Assembly: GCA_012841485.1 (NCBI GenBank)
Contig: DUUU01000280.1
Location: 1 to 16,031, forward strand
DNA length: 16,031 bases
Origin: Armatimonadota bacterium
GTDB taxonomy: Bacteria > Armatimonadota > JAAZEB01
Reading direction: 5' to 3'
Shown here: positions 8,701-14,422 of the stretch, piece after piece
Layout of the letters: every line of letters begins with the position of its first letter
Numbering within the stretch: the stretch's first letter is position 1
The notes under the pieces: generated by a model
Database searches by the model: none
The model's input: the letters and a program-made list of their open reading frames with translations, nothing else
What the model was told of the DNA's origin: nothing
Translations under genes and position numbers: made by a program

Positions 8701-8868
8701 GCGAAAGGTGAAGGCGGCGCTCTCGCCGGACGCGAACTTCGGGAAGGCGCGCGTCGCGCCTTCCGAGGGCACAATCGCCCAGCACCTCTCCCCAGCAAGC
8801 GAGCGAGCGCGGTGCGTCTTCCCCGAGCCAGCCGGACCCAGCCAGATCCGGACGGGCGTCAAAGCCAC
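5794..8868 (-). CDS. addB: AddB-like helicase/nuclease subunit with Fe-S staple nuclease domain
   Basis: A 1,024-aa partner of AddA. The N-terminus carries an intact Walker A (GPAGSGKT, residues 11-18) in an inactivated-helicase-like fold. The C-terminal third is a PD-(D/E)XK nuclease: GTLLHAVL, then IAGTIDRVD with a metal-binding Asp, then VVTDYKLSRGKQL with the D-x-K signature. Four cysteines match the AddB iron-sulfur staple: C737 in FLACPHRHF, and C1008, C1011 and C1017 in DICDFCPFPDIC at the extreme C-terminus. I chose GTG 8868 because GGGGGGAGG lies 9 nt upstream and the domain begins directly after; the frame is open to an ATG at 8922. The enzyme should resect double-strand breaks to load RecA, possibly regulated by Chi-like sites that cannot be identified here. 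With AddA lacking a nuclease, this would be the only nuclease of the complex. Confidence 0.92.
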   Translation of the reverse strand: MALTPVRIWLGPAGSGKTHRARSLAGERCWAIVPSEGATRAFPKFASGESAAFTFRRLAERMTGLRPREIASPALRSFLLHQAVRHAVTPGSYFERAASQPGFAPAIGDLIREFKQGEVTVDAFLDAASACAAEVDDPCFLEKCECIAAVWCEYDRLLSRHETRDADDLLAQAMAAVDEWRDSPERVVVDGFTSFTSQQIGLLAGLQRRGIHLEICLTDDPSRPVLFARVSRTREELRARLAPVEEETMAARARHLRTESLRHLEESLFAPAQSCPCDGSVRIHEAPDPVMEAEMAARAVHRLHEQGVPLGRIAVVQRRLDGAATLLKSTFARYEIPVAFHAGEPLGENPLVSVVSSLIRLFLNDWPRAELLRCAKSSYFGLPPEDAAELERWAITRGVRGGQPAWRQYGRRAGEPASGAIPAWIEHLGVWQARLRNAAEPIVFAKLIVLMAGDFRLTERALAGDPLLAAQDERAWRSARALLWEIAAVESIANEGPVPFGTFADAVLTGWASSLFNMPEPEEEHIEILEAFDARQQEFDAVFLLALNERIFPRVVGDDPFLRDDEREVLARHGIRLAHQVELADEERALFYRVITAPSRHLVLSYARTGADGSQTLPSYYLEEVRGVFAEGDGAPPTIARTLADVVPDLEDAVGLREKALCAAAAQAGYRTLDAPVLDALLAELAAAKPELFANWQGFLRPWNGHVLRSEPLREWVQRQARDRCFSPSELESFLACPHRHFLSAQLRIREVSEEAGAEEIGTLLHAVLRVFFRECSREAGPDAESFLPPDAMERLEAILDALLPEVIHDPRRWRVRMIHHAAREYLERFLEEEYEYLLQTRLVPSYFELAFGPRSASHGDAPDPASSATPLVISSPDGDVEIAGTIDRVDRTPNGEAVVVTDYKLSRGKQLKEMLAGTSLQMPLYLLAMEQVFGLPAVAAVYRPLREEGPYWLFRPGLVRDLKPCGKGDGVPAARYAELIEVTRTAVLQAAGGIRAAECAPMPGDICDFCPFPDICRPDEAAA

Positions 8869-8887
8869 GATGGCGTGCCTCCCCCCA

Positions 8888-8974
8888 GGTGGGGCCGTTC
8901 TCCTCCTGGCCCCACGACACACATCTGTTCACCACGCGCCCGCGCCATTCCTCCCGGAAAGGGAGGCAACGCGC
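8888..8974 (-). promoter_or_regulatory. addB leader: possible 29-codon upstream ORF and 8-bp hairpin
   Basis: Before addB a short frame starts at an ATG (about 8953) directly after GGGAGGA and runs 29 codons. Its TGA overlaps the addB start region (GTGGCTTTGA), a layout seen in translational coupling. Within it the minus strand can form GTGGGGCC-11 nt-GGCCCCAC (8889-8915 on the plus strand), whose loop displays AGGAGGAG. Both are visible in sequence; the regulatory role is inference. Confidence 0.25.
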
Positions 8975-8981
8975 CTGGATC

Positions 8982-9101
8982 TCACCGGGAGGCGATGCCC
9001 GCGAAGATGACCGCCGGAGGCGCCTCGTCCAGATAGGCGAGGCTGAAGATGAAGGTGCCGTTGTCGGACGAGACGACCAGGTCGAGGCGCTAGTCGCTCA
9101 C
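8982..9101 (-). pseudogene. Broken short ORF between uppP and addB
   Basis: The minus-strand frame reads RLDLVVSSDNGTFIFSLAYL and continues DEAPPAVIFAGIASR before a TGA at 8982. This is balanced, protein-like composition, quite unlike the surrounding shadow frames. It has no usable start: directly upstream is GTG-AGC-GAC-TAG, an in-frame amber codon at 9090-9092, and no ATG, GTG or TTG follows the amber. In another frame an ATG at about 9119 reads into the same place (MCPEAGERLA), so a small gene broken by a frameshift, or the tail of a deleted gene, are the likely explanations. I do not recognise the family. A hairpin (GGACAC...GTGTCC, 9110-9130) separates it from the uppP stop. Confidence 0.35.
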
Positions 9102-9141
9102 CTGCCTCAGGACACATCCACACGGTGTCCCTTCCAGGCGG

Positions 9142-9945
9142 CTAATCGGCCTGCCGGGTCGAGGCGAGGCGCCAGAGGAGAAGCGCGAAAAGGAGGCGAT
9201 AGAGACCGAAGGGCGTCAGGTGGATGTGGGCAATCACGCGCAACATGAAGGCAATCGCGAAGTAGCCTACCAGGGCGGCGGTGATGAGGCCAATCGCCAT
9301 CGTCTGGCGCTCCCCGCGTGGGATCCCGCGCCAGGAAAGGTGGCGCAGGCCCCATAGGCCGGCGCCCGCAAGAATCGGCGCCGCGAGAAGGAAGGAGAAG
9401 CTCACCGCCGCCGGAAGCGAGAAGCCCAGCAGGACGCCGGCGGTGATCGTCACCCCGGATCGCGAGACGCCAGGCAGGAGGGCGAGCGCCTGCGCCAGCC
9501 CGATGACCAGGCCATCGCGCCATGTGACCTGCAAGAGTCCACGATCCGAGCCGAGCACGTGGTCGGCGAGGATGAGCACACCGCCCATCAGCGCGGTGAG
9601 CGCCGCGATCTGCGGCAGCCGCCGGAACGTGCCGCGAGCATAGCGCTCTAGCACCACCCCCGCCACCGAGGCCGGGATGCAGGCGAGGAGAAGCGCGACC
9701 AGCATCGTCCGCGCATGGGGATTGGTGCCAGAGAGGCCGCTCCCCAGGAGCCAGGTCCATTCGTCCCGGAAGGCGGCCAAGAGCGCCAGGAGGCAGCCCA
9801 GGTGCAGCGCCACCTCCAGGTCGAGCGAGTCTTTGCGCCAGCGCCCCAGGCGCGCCAAGAGTACCAGGTGGGCAGAACTGCTCACCGGCAGGAACTCCGT
9901 GAGCCCCTGCACCACGCCTAAGATCACCGCCCTGGCTGCCGGCAC
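9142..9945 (-). CDS. uppP: Undecaprenyl-diphosphatase UppP/BacA
   Basis: An integral membrane enzyme of 267 aa, the usual length. It removes a phosphate from undecaprenyl diphosphate to regenerate the lipid carrier for peptidoglycan and other wall polymers; overproduction gives bacitracin resistance. The diagnostic motifs are present: QGLTEFLPVSSSAHL (Glu17 and His26 match the catalytic Glu and His region) and LPGVSRSGVTI (Arg162 of the second motif). Several hydrophobic helices span the whole chain. The start is GTG 9945, with Shine-Dalgarno GGAAGGG about 6 nt upstream. It has its own promoter upstream. Downstream genes (addB, addA) are on the same strand after a 273-bp gap, so cotranscription is uncertain. 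Confidence 0.97.
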   Translation of the reverse strand: MPAARAVILGVVQGLTEFLPVSSSAHLVLLARLGRWRKDSLDLEVALHLGCLLALLAAFRDEWTWLLGSGLSGTNPHARTMLVALLLACIPASVAGVVLERYARGTFRRLPQIAALTALMGGVLILADHVLGSDRGLLQVTWRDGLVIGLAQALALLPGVSRSGVTITAGVLLGFSLPAAVSFSFLLAAPILAGAGLWGLRHLSWRGIPRGERQTMAIGLITAALVGYFAIAFMLRVIAHIHLTPFGLYRLLFALLLWRLASTRQAD

Positions 9946-9960
9946 CGCTTACCCTTCCAA

Positions 9961-9982
9961 TGCTCCCCGGTTTCCCGGAGCA
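9961..9982 (-). promoter_or_regulatory. Hairpin in the uppP 5' UTR
   Basis: TGCTCC and GGAGCA form a 6-bp stem just upstream of the uppP Shine-Dalgarno, between the predicted transcription start and the GTG. The role is unknown. Confidence 0.3.
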
Positions 9983-10007
9983 GCCGGGGCGGGAGCGCAC
10001 GACCCTC

Positions 10008-10036
10008 ATCATACCACGCGGGCCCACAGAACGCAA
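10008..10036 (-). promoter_or_regulatory. Sigma-70-type promoter for uppP
   Basis: On the minus strand TTGCGT (10031-10036), a 17-nt spacer, then TATGAT (10008-10013) preceded by TGG, giving an extended -10. It lies about 60 nt before the uppP start. The -35 is a weak match, the -10 a good one. Confidence 0.55.
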
Positions 10037-10179
10037 AGCACATCCGGCGCCGATGGGGAGATGCGTGCGCGGATCTGAATCTCCGCGCGCCGGGTTGCGC
10101 GCCGCCTTCGAGGCAGGGGCGACGCGCGGCGCTGGCGAATGAGAGGGGGTCTGAGAGGACTCGTTGCGTTCATGGAGCC

Positions 10180-10199
10180 CTCTCCTGGATGATGGAGAG
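10180..10199 (+). promoter_or_regulatory. Hairpin covering the ribosome binding site of the STAS-USP gene
   Basis: CTCTCC (10180-10185) can pair with GGAGAG (10194-10199), which is the Shine-Dalgarno 5 nt before ATG 10205. The 6-bp stem with an 8-nt loop could limit translation initiation. The pairing is visible; regulation is inference. Elsewhere in 9946-10204 I see only the uppP promoter and its 5' UTR hairpin. Confidence 0.3.
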
Positions 10200-10204
10200 C
10201 CCAG

Positions 10205-10996
10205 ATGATTATCGAAGCGCGAGAGGATGTGGTGACTCTGCGGGGCAACCTGCTTGAGAATATGTGGCCCGCGATTCAGGCGGCAACAAACCTTTTGCTC
10301 AAGCAGCATCCCGCCGGGATTATCATTGACTGCGGCCACCTGGAGACCGCGTCCGGTGCAGGCGTGCAGACCTTCGTGGACGCGATGAACTACATCCAGA
10401 AGCAAGGCAAGCGCGTGCTCCTGGCCGATGTGCCGGAAGAGATCATGCAGGTGCTCCGCGAAGTGCCCGGTGCTGGCTCGCAGCTTCCCGTCGCCAAGAC
10501 GATTGAGGAGGCACGACACTCGCTGGAGCTGCAGGGAATCCAGCCAACCGAGCCGGAGGTGAAGCCAGAGAAGGTGATCCTGGTGCCACTGATGGAGATG
10601 CTCGATTGGGAGCACGGGATCAACCTGGCCTGCCGCATCGCAGCCGGCGCGCACGCCGAGATTCACCTGGTCTATCTGCTGGAGGTGCCCCTGAGCCAGC
10701 CGGTGGGCGCGGCGCTCCCCGAGGCGGAAGCCGCCGCCAAAGAGACCTTAAGCCGCGCGCGCACTCGCGCGGGCCAGTGTGGCATGCCAGCCGTGGCGCA
10801 TGTGGAACGCACACGCGAGCTCGGCGCCGGAATCCTCCAGGCTGCAAAAGACCTCCAGGCCGATGTCATTGTCGCCGCGATCCGCCCCGCCACCGAGGGC
10901 GGCGATCCGCGCCTTGAGCGCGTGCTCAACGTGCTTCTCCAGGAGGCGGAGGGCGAGGTGGTGATCGACCGCGCCCCAACCGGGCCGCAGGCATAG
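10205..10996 (+). CDS. STAS domain fused to a UspA-like domain, 263 aa
   Basis: Residues 1 to about 110 form a STAS (anti-sigma factor antagonist) domain: edge strand DVVTLRGNLLENM, then IIIDCGHLETASGAGVQTFV with Ser50 at the position phosphorylated in SpoIIAA/RsbV-type proteins, then GKRVLLADVPEEIMQVL. From about 120 to 258 follows a universal-stress-protein-like alpha/beta domain (KVILVPLMEMLDWEHGINLACRIA, AEIHLVYLLEVP, LQADVIVAAIRP). The usual C-terminal ATP-binding pattern G-x2-G-x9-G-(S/T) is not recognisable, so this is probably a non-ATP-binding Usp domain. Start ATG 10205 has GGAGAG upstream. There is no membrane segment. The neighbours include no anti-sigma kinase or sigma factor, so its partners are elsewhere. 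A signalling or stress-sensing role is inferred from the domains only. Confidence 0.88.
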   Translation: MIIEAREDVVTLRGNLLENMWPAIQAATNLLLKQHPAGIIIDCGHLETASGAGVQTFVDAMNYIQKQGKRVLLADVPEEIMQVLREVPGAGSQLPVAKTIEEARHSLELQGIQPTEPEVKPEKVILVPLMEMLDWEHGINLACRIAAGAHAEIHLVYLLEVPLSQPVGAALPEAEAAAKETLSRARTRAGQCGMPAVAHVERTRELGAGILQAAKDLQADVIVAAIRPATEGGDPRLERVLNVLLQEAEGEVVIDRAPTGPQA

Positions 10997-10998
10997 CG

Positions 10999-11056
10999 CC
11001 GGCTTCCCCTTCACCGTCCCCGCGCCAGCCCGCGATGCCACGGATGAAGGGGCCGG
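10999..11056. repeat. Long-armed inverted repeat after the STAS-USP gene
   Basis: CCCCTTCA (11006-11013) and TGAAGGGG (11045-11052) pair perfectly, and CCGG at both outer ends pairs across a small bulge. The 31-nt loop is GC rich. It starts 3 nt after the STAS-USP stop and may end or stabilise that transcript, but there is no T-run. Confidence 0.35.
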
Positions 11057-11155
11057 ACACGGATGGTGAGGGCACGGCCCCCCTGGTTGTTCGCTCCCCT
11101 GGACCGAGACGGCCACCGGCGTGATGGTCGTGGCGAACGAAACGCGATCAACCTC

Positions 11156-11184
11156 TTGCCACGGTGCATGGAGTGTGCTATAAT
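11156..11184 (+). promoter_or_regulatory. Promoter of the tRNA-Arg gene
   Basis: TTGCCA (11156-11161), exactly 17 nt, then a perfect TATAAT (11179-11184), about 26 nt before the tRNA 5' end. This is the best sigma-70 promoter in the window and stands out as AT-rich in this GC-rich sequence. Confidence 0.88.
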
Positions 11185-11209
11185 ACGGCATACGAAAACA
11201 CCCGGGGAT

Positions 11210-11284
11210 GCCCTCGTAGCTCAGTGGATAGAGCGCGGGTCTCCGGAACCCGAAGCGTAGGTTCGATTCCTATCGAGGGCACCA
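11210..11284 (+). tRNA. tRNA-Arg, anticodon CCG
   Basis: A full cloverleaf is visible: acceptor stem GCCCTCG/CGAGGGC, D arm GCTC...GAGC, anticodon stem CGGGT/ACCCG with loop CTCCGGA (anticodon CCG, reading CGG arginine codons), T arm with TTCGATT loop, and an encoded 3' CCA (11282-11284) after discriminator A. CGG is a common Arg codon in such a GC-rich genome. It has its own promoter and terminator and is convergent with the selenoprotein gene. Confidence 0.97.
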
Positions 11285-11287
11285 TAG

Positions 11288-11312
11288 AAGAGGACGCCAC
11301 GAGCGTCCTCTT
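11288..11312. terminator. Bidirectional terminator hairpin between tRNA-Arg and the selenoprotein gene
   Basis: AAGAGGACGC-cacga-GCGTCCTCTT is a perfect 10-bp stem with a 5-nt loop, 3 nt after the tRNA and 23 nt after the stop of the convergent selenoprotein gene. Pyrimidine-rich sequence follows on both strands (TTCCTCT on plus, CTTCTAT on minus). The same hairpin can therefore serve both transcripts. Confidence 0.8.
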
Positions 11313-11335
11313 CCTCTGTACGGGTCGCGGAAGAG

Positions 11336-12688
11336 CTATCGGCGCAGCCCGCTGCCCGGCTTCCAGGCATGGTTGACGCGCGCGAGGTAACTCGCATAGT
11401 CAAAGCCGGGGCTGTGCGCCGGGGTATGGCAGGAGCTGCATGCGGCAACGCCCCGGGTGCGCGCTGCCTTTTCCGGGCACGCGGATGCCTTTTCCGACAC
11501 CACGGGATGGCACCCGGTACAACCGACATCGCCAGCGCGCGCCGCGTGATCGAAGCGGCCCGTCGCGGCGTAGCGCGTCGAATGGCAGACAAGGCATTCG
11601 GGAACGAGACGCTTGCGCTCGATCAGGGTATCGACCGCTCGCGAATGTGCCGTCTCCTTCCAGGTCCTGTGCGCGTGCGTGTGGCAGCTGCCGCAACGCT
11701 GTTCATCGCCGGCGCCCTCTGCCATCTCCGCCGCGAGTAGCCGGCGGTCGATTCTCGCCACGAACGCCTCCTGCTCGCCTTCATAGAAGCGAGCAATCGC
11801 CTCCTCGATGGTCGGATCGGTGGCGCGGTTCGGCCCCTCCACCTTCGCCGGCACCACCGCCACGTGCTCGATCCGGGGCCGGCCCCATGCCGGGAACGCG
11901 ATCTCGGCGATCCCCGCGTGCGTTCCGCCCGCTCCCGTGGGAAGCAGAACGGTATCGCCCACATGGAGCGGCTCACGGAGCGTAGCTGCTTCCGTATTGC
12001 CGATGATGGCATGAGGGCCCGCGTTTCCACACCGCCGCGCAAGCTCTTGATCGCCCTCCAGACCGAGCTGACTGAGCAGGATCAGGAAGTCGCAGCGCCG
12101 GCGCATCTCGGTGAGGGCGCACGCCGCCGCGTCGAGGTAGGCTTCGCGCCCGGTCCCCTCGGGAGGCGGGGGCAGCGAAGTCACGCCGATGTCGCGGCCT
12201 CGCAGCCGCTTCACGCGCAGGTCAACACTCAGGCCGGCGAGCGCATCGTCGCGGGGAAGCGCCCGCACCAGGGGAATCTGGCGCGGCGCCGCCTGGGCAT
12301 ACTCCCGCGCATACTGCAGATCGAGCGCGCCCACACCGACCGCGTCGTAGCGGTCGGCCCCCATGATCTGGAGGATCAGCTCCAGCTTTGCCGGGCTATC
12401 CGCCGCGTTGCCGCCATCGACCAGCAGCGAGAAGGGACGACGTTCGCGCTCGCGGGCTAAGAAGGTGTGACGGTGAGCCAGACCGGCCCCCAGGGCGCCC
12501 CCTCACCCACAGCTATCGAGGAAGCCGCGCGTGTCAGTCGTATAGAGGATGGCAATGTTCGTGCGTATCCGGCGCGCCTCCAGCCACCGGTCTGCGACCG
12601 GGAGGAGATGCGGCGCCCACGCGGCCACCACCGCCGCGAGCAGGAGGAAACATATCCCCACGCGCTTGCACGCCAGTCGGTCGGCCAA
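11336..12688 (-). CDS. UshA-like tetraheme cytochrome, probable selenoprotein (Sec62 at in-frame TGA 12503-12505)
   Basis: Read through the TGA, the gene gives 450 aa. Residues 8-25 form a signal peptide or anchor (KRVGICFLLLAAVVAAWA). Then comes the 5'-nucleotidase-like opening AILYTTDTRGFLDSCG, the TGA as residue 62 (C60-G61-U62), and GGALGAGLAHRHTFLAR. A UshA/metallophosphatase-like domain runs to about residue 300, but usual metal-ligand motifs look altered (DTR for DxH, VDGGN for GD, GALD for GNH). The C-terminus has four CxxCH haem motifs (332-336, 365-369, 390-394, 417-421) of cytochrome c554-like type. The protein is exported. From memory, families named UshA-like (seleno)protein exist; relatives carry Cys-Gly-Cys here. 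The TGA has a SECIS-like hairpin. TTG 12688 is preferred over GTG 12697 because that GTG lies inside the Shine-Dalgarno. Without recoding, it is a 61-aa fragment plus a remnant (11336-12364). Confidence 0.8.
12471..12505 (-). promoter_or_regulatory. Bacterial SECIS element candidate with its UGA codon
   Basis: Read on the minus strand, exactly 18 nt separate the TGA (12505-12503) from the apical sequence GGTCT (12484-12480). The loop is closed by GCC/GGC; further pairs G-U and G-C, then a bulged A (12474), then G-C, G-C and U-G give an 8-bp stem. E. coli fdhF has the same GGUCU apex with the same 18-nt spacing. Here the bulge is on the 3' arm, not the 5' arm as in fdhF. The match would be unexpected in a random nonsense mutation. 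Confidence 0.72.
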
Positions 12689-12690
12689 CA

Positions 12691-12702
12691 GGATCACCTC
12701 CT
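12691..12702 (-). promoter_or_regulatory. Extended Shine-Dalgarno AGGAGGTGATCC that decides the selenoprotein start
   Basis: The 12 nt match the full complement of the 16S rRNA 3' end (GGATCACCTCCT). An in-frame GTG (12697) lies inside this site and cannot be the start if the site is paired. TTG 12688 lies 8 nt after AGGAGG, ideal spacing. Confidence 0.75.
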
Positions 12703-12743
12703 CTCAAGGCGTGAGTGATCGGCCACGCCCACGGGCCGACCGC

Positions 12744-14243
12744 CTACATCGGCTCGGGATCTAGCAGCATCTCCTCGGCGAAGAGCTCCTGGAAGCGCGG
12801 CCGGGCAGACAGATTGAGGAACCGGATCCGCTCCTGGATCCCCGCGGGCACCCCGCCCTCGCGGGAGAGGAGGGCGATCTTCGCGCCACGCAGCGCGGCA
12901 TTGCCCACCGGAATCGTCCTCTCACTCCCGAATCGGAAGAGGCCGATCCGCTCCGCACTCGTCACGCCCAGGGTGTTGCCGAACGCCCCCGCCAGGTAGA
13001 ACCTCTGGACATCCTCCTCTGTCTTACCCAATTCTTCGAACAGTATGCGCAAGCCGGCAGCAATCGCGGCCTTGGCGAGCTGCAGCTCGCGCACGTCTCG
13101 CTGCGTAATGGCGACCGGCTCCTGGATGACCATGCGATCCCCTTCGGTGATCCGCCCGGTAGGCTGGATCAGGCCGAGCTCCAGGCCGGCCGCGACGGCG
13201 TCCACCAACCCGCTGCCACAGATGCCGCGGGGCGTTCCGCCTCCGATCACCTGTGCTTCCATTCGGCCGTCCACGAGGCTCACGCGGGAGATGGCGCCCT
13301 TGCCCGCGCGCATCCCCATCTCGATGCGTCCCCCCTCGAAGGCCGGACCAGCGGCCGTGGAAGAGACGATGACCCCCTCGCGGCTGCCCGCCACGATCTC
13401 GCCGTTGGTACCCAGATCGGCGGAGGCGACCAGAACGTCGCTCTCCAGGATGCGCGTCGCCAGGATGACACCGAGGATATCGCTGCCCACGAAGCCGCCC
13501 AGGTTGGGCAGGAAGCGCAGCGGCACGTCCACTGGAAGGTGCCAGCCCAGCTCCGCCGTGCTCCGCGTCTGCTCCTCCATCGTGTAGGGCACGTGCGGCG
13601 CCATCGCGAGCTGCTCGAGCGGGAAGGCGAGCATCAGGTGCTGCATCACCGTGTTGCCCACGACGGCGATCTTTCGGAGCTGAGACCACGGCAAGCCCGT
13701 GCTCTCGAAGAGGGCAAGCACCATCTCCGACAGGCCCTGGTTGATCGCCTCTCGCAGCGCCGCCGCCTCACTCGCCATCGCGTGCTCCATGCGCGAGATG
13801 ACATCGGCGCCCCAGCGTGCCTGCGGGTTCAGGCCGGCGCGAACGGCGCGCACCTGGCCGGTCGCCAGGTCCAGCAACTGCGCCACCACGGTCGTGGTGC
13901 CGATATCGACCGCGATCCCCAGGCCCTCTTGCGGATCGAACGCCACAGGGGTGTTGTCATACAGCACCAGGGTGTCCCACTGGCGCACCTGCACGACCAG
14001 ATCCCCCTCGACGCGCGCTCGGCAGCTGAGCCGCCAGCCATCGCGCAACTCCTCAGGGGTGAACGCCTCGTAATCGGCCGCCTGCGGTGCGAGCGAGCCC
14101 TCCAGCACCTGGATCCGGCATCCTTTGCATCGGCCACGACCACCACACGGAAACTCCACGCCCAGCGAAAAGAGCACGTCCTGCAACGCCTGGCCCGGCG
14201 CGGCCTCAACCTCAGCCCCGAGGGGCATCACGCGTATCTTCAT
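12744..14243 (-). CDS. 2Fe-2S ferredoxin / ASKHA ATPase (DUF4445), corrinoid-protein activator type
   Basis: A 499-aa protein. Residues 1-95 are a plant-type 2Fe-2S ferredoxin domain with C33, C39, C42 (FPCGGRGRCKGC) and C74. From about 108 an ASKHA/DUF4445 ATPase follows: GIAVDIGTTTVVAQLLDLATG (phosphate-1), VASADLGTNGEI (phosphate-2), and the C-terminal LAGAFGNTLGV and VGNAALRGA motifs. Proteins of this plan (RACo, RamA, O-demethylase activating enzymes) use ATP to drive reduction of inactive cob(II)alamin on corrinoid proteins. No corrinoid protein or methyltransferase is in this window, so the target is unknown. Start ATG 14243 has AGGGG about 10 nt upstream; the frame is open further to 14504, but that part runs into the insertion sequence. 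It is shorter than RACo (about 630 aa). The selenoprotein gene follows after 55 bp. Confidence 0.9.
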   Translation of the reverse strand: MKIRVMPLGAEVEAAPGQALQDVLFSLGVEFPCGGRGRCKGCRIQVLEGSLAPQAADYEAFTPEELRDGWRLSCRARVEGDLVVQVRQWDTLVLYDNTPVAFDPQEGLGIAVDIGTTTVVAQLLDLATGQVRAVRAGLNPQARWGADVISRMEHAMASEAAALREAINQGLSEMVLALFESTGLPWSQLRKIAVVGNTVMQHLMLAFPLEQLAMAPHVPYTMEEQTRSTAELGWHLPVDVPLRFLPNLGGFVGSDILGVILATRILESDVLVASADLGTNGEIVAGSREGVIVSSTAAGPAFEGGRIEMGMRAGKGAISRVSLVDGRMEAQVIGGGTPRGICGSGLVDAVAAGLELGLIQPTGRITEGDRMVIQEPVAITQRDVRELQLAKAAIAAGLRILFEELGKTEEDVQRFYLAGAFGNTLGVTSAERIGLFRFGSERTIPVGNAALRGAKIALLSREGGVPAGIQERIRFLNLSARPRFQELFAEEMLLDPEPM

Positions 14244-14371
14244 CAATAATAATCCCCTGGCTTCGTTGGATGGGGAGAATGTCCTCCGCTGCGTCACCTT
14301 TCGCCCCATCGCGGCGGGAGTCCTGCGCTCCGCGACTCCGCGCCAGGCCACGCTGCGTCCGCGCATGCCCG

Positions 14372-14422
14372 TGTTGAAGCAACGCGATTCTGACCCTATA
14401 ACTGCAAACCCAACATGACCCC
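14372..14422 (+). repeat. Left terminal inverted repeat with internal second copy
   Basis: The outer copy ends GCAACGCGATTCTGACCC (14379-14396); the inner copy is TGCAAACCCAACATGACCCC (14403-14422). Both share GCAA...TGACCC with the right end. Probable transposase-binding sites. Confidence 0.75.

Noticed and set aside
9107..10666. Minus-strand 519-aa ORF spanning uppP and part of the STAS-USP gene
   Set aside because: It runs out of frame through uppP and antisense through the STAS-USP gene, both of which have clear family motifs in their own frames.
11210..11284. tRNA as a selenocysteine tRNA
   Set aside because: The anticodon is CCG and the variable arm short; it is an ordinary tRNA-Arg. 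No tRNA-Sec is in the window.
12503..12505. TGA as a simple nonsense mutation splitting a pseudogene
   Set aside because: Coding quality is equally good on both sides in one frame, the stop replaces an expected Cys, and a correctly spaced SECIS-like loop follows. It remains the fallback if no Sec machinery is found.
13539..14249. Plus-strand 236-aa ORF opposite the ferredoxin-ASKHA gene
   Set aside because: Shadow of a gene with intact Cys and ATPase motifs; composition is dominated by Arg, His and Leu.
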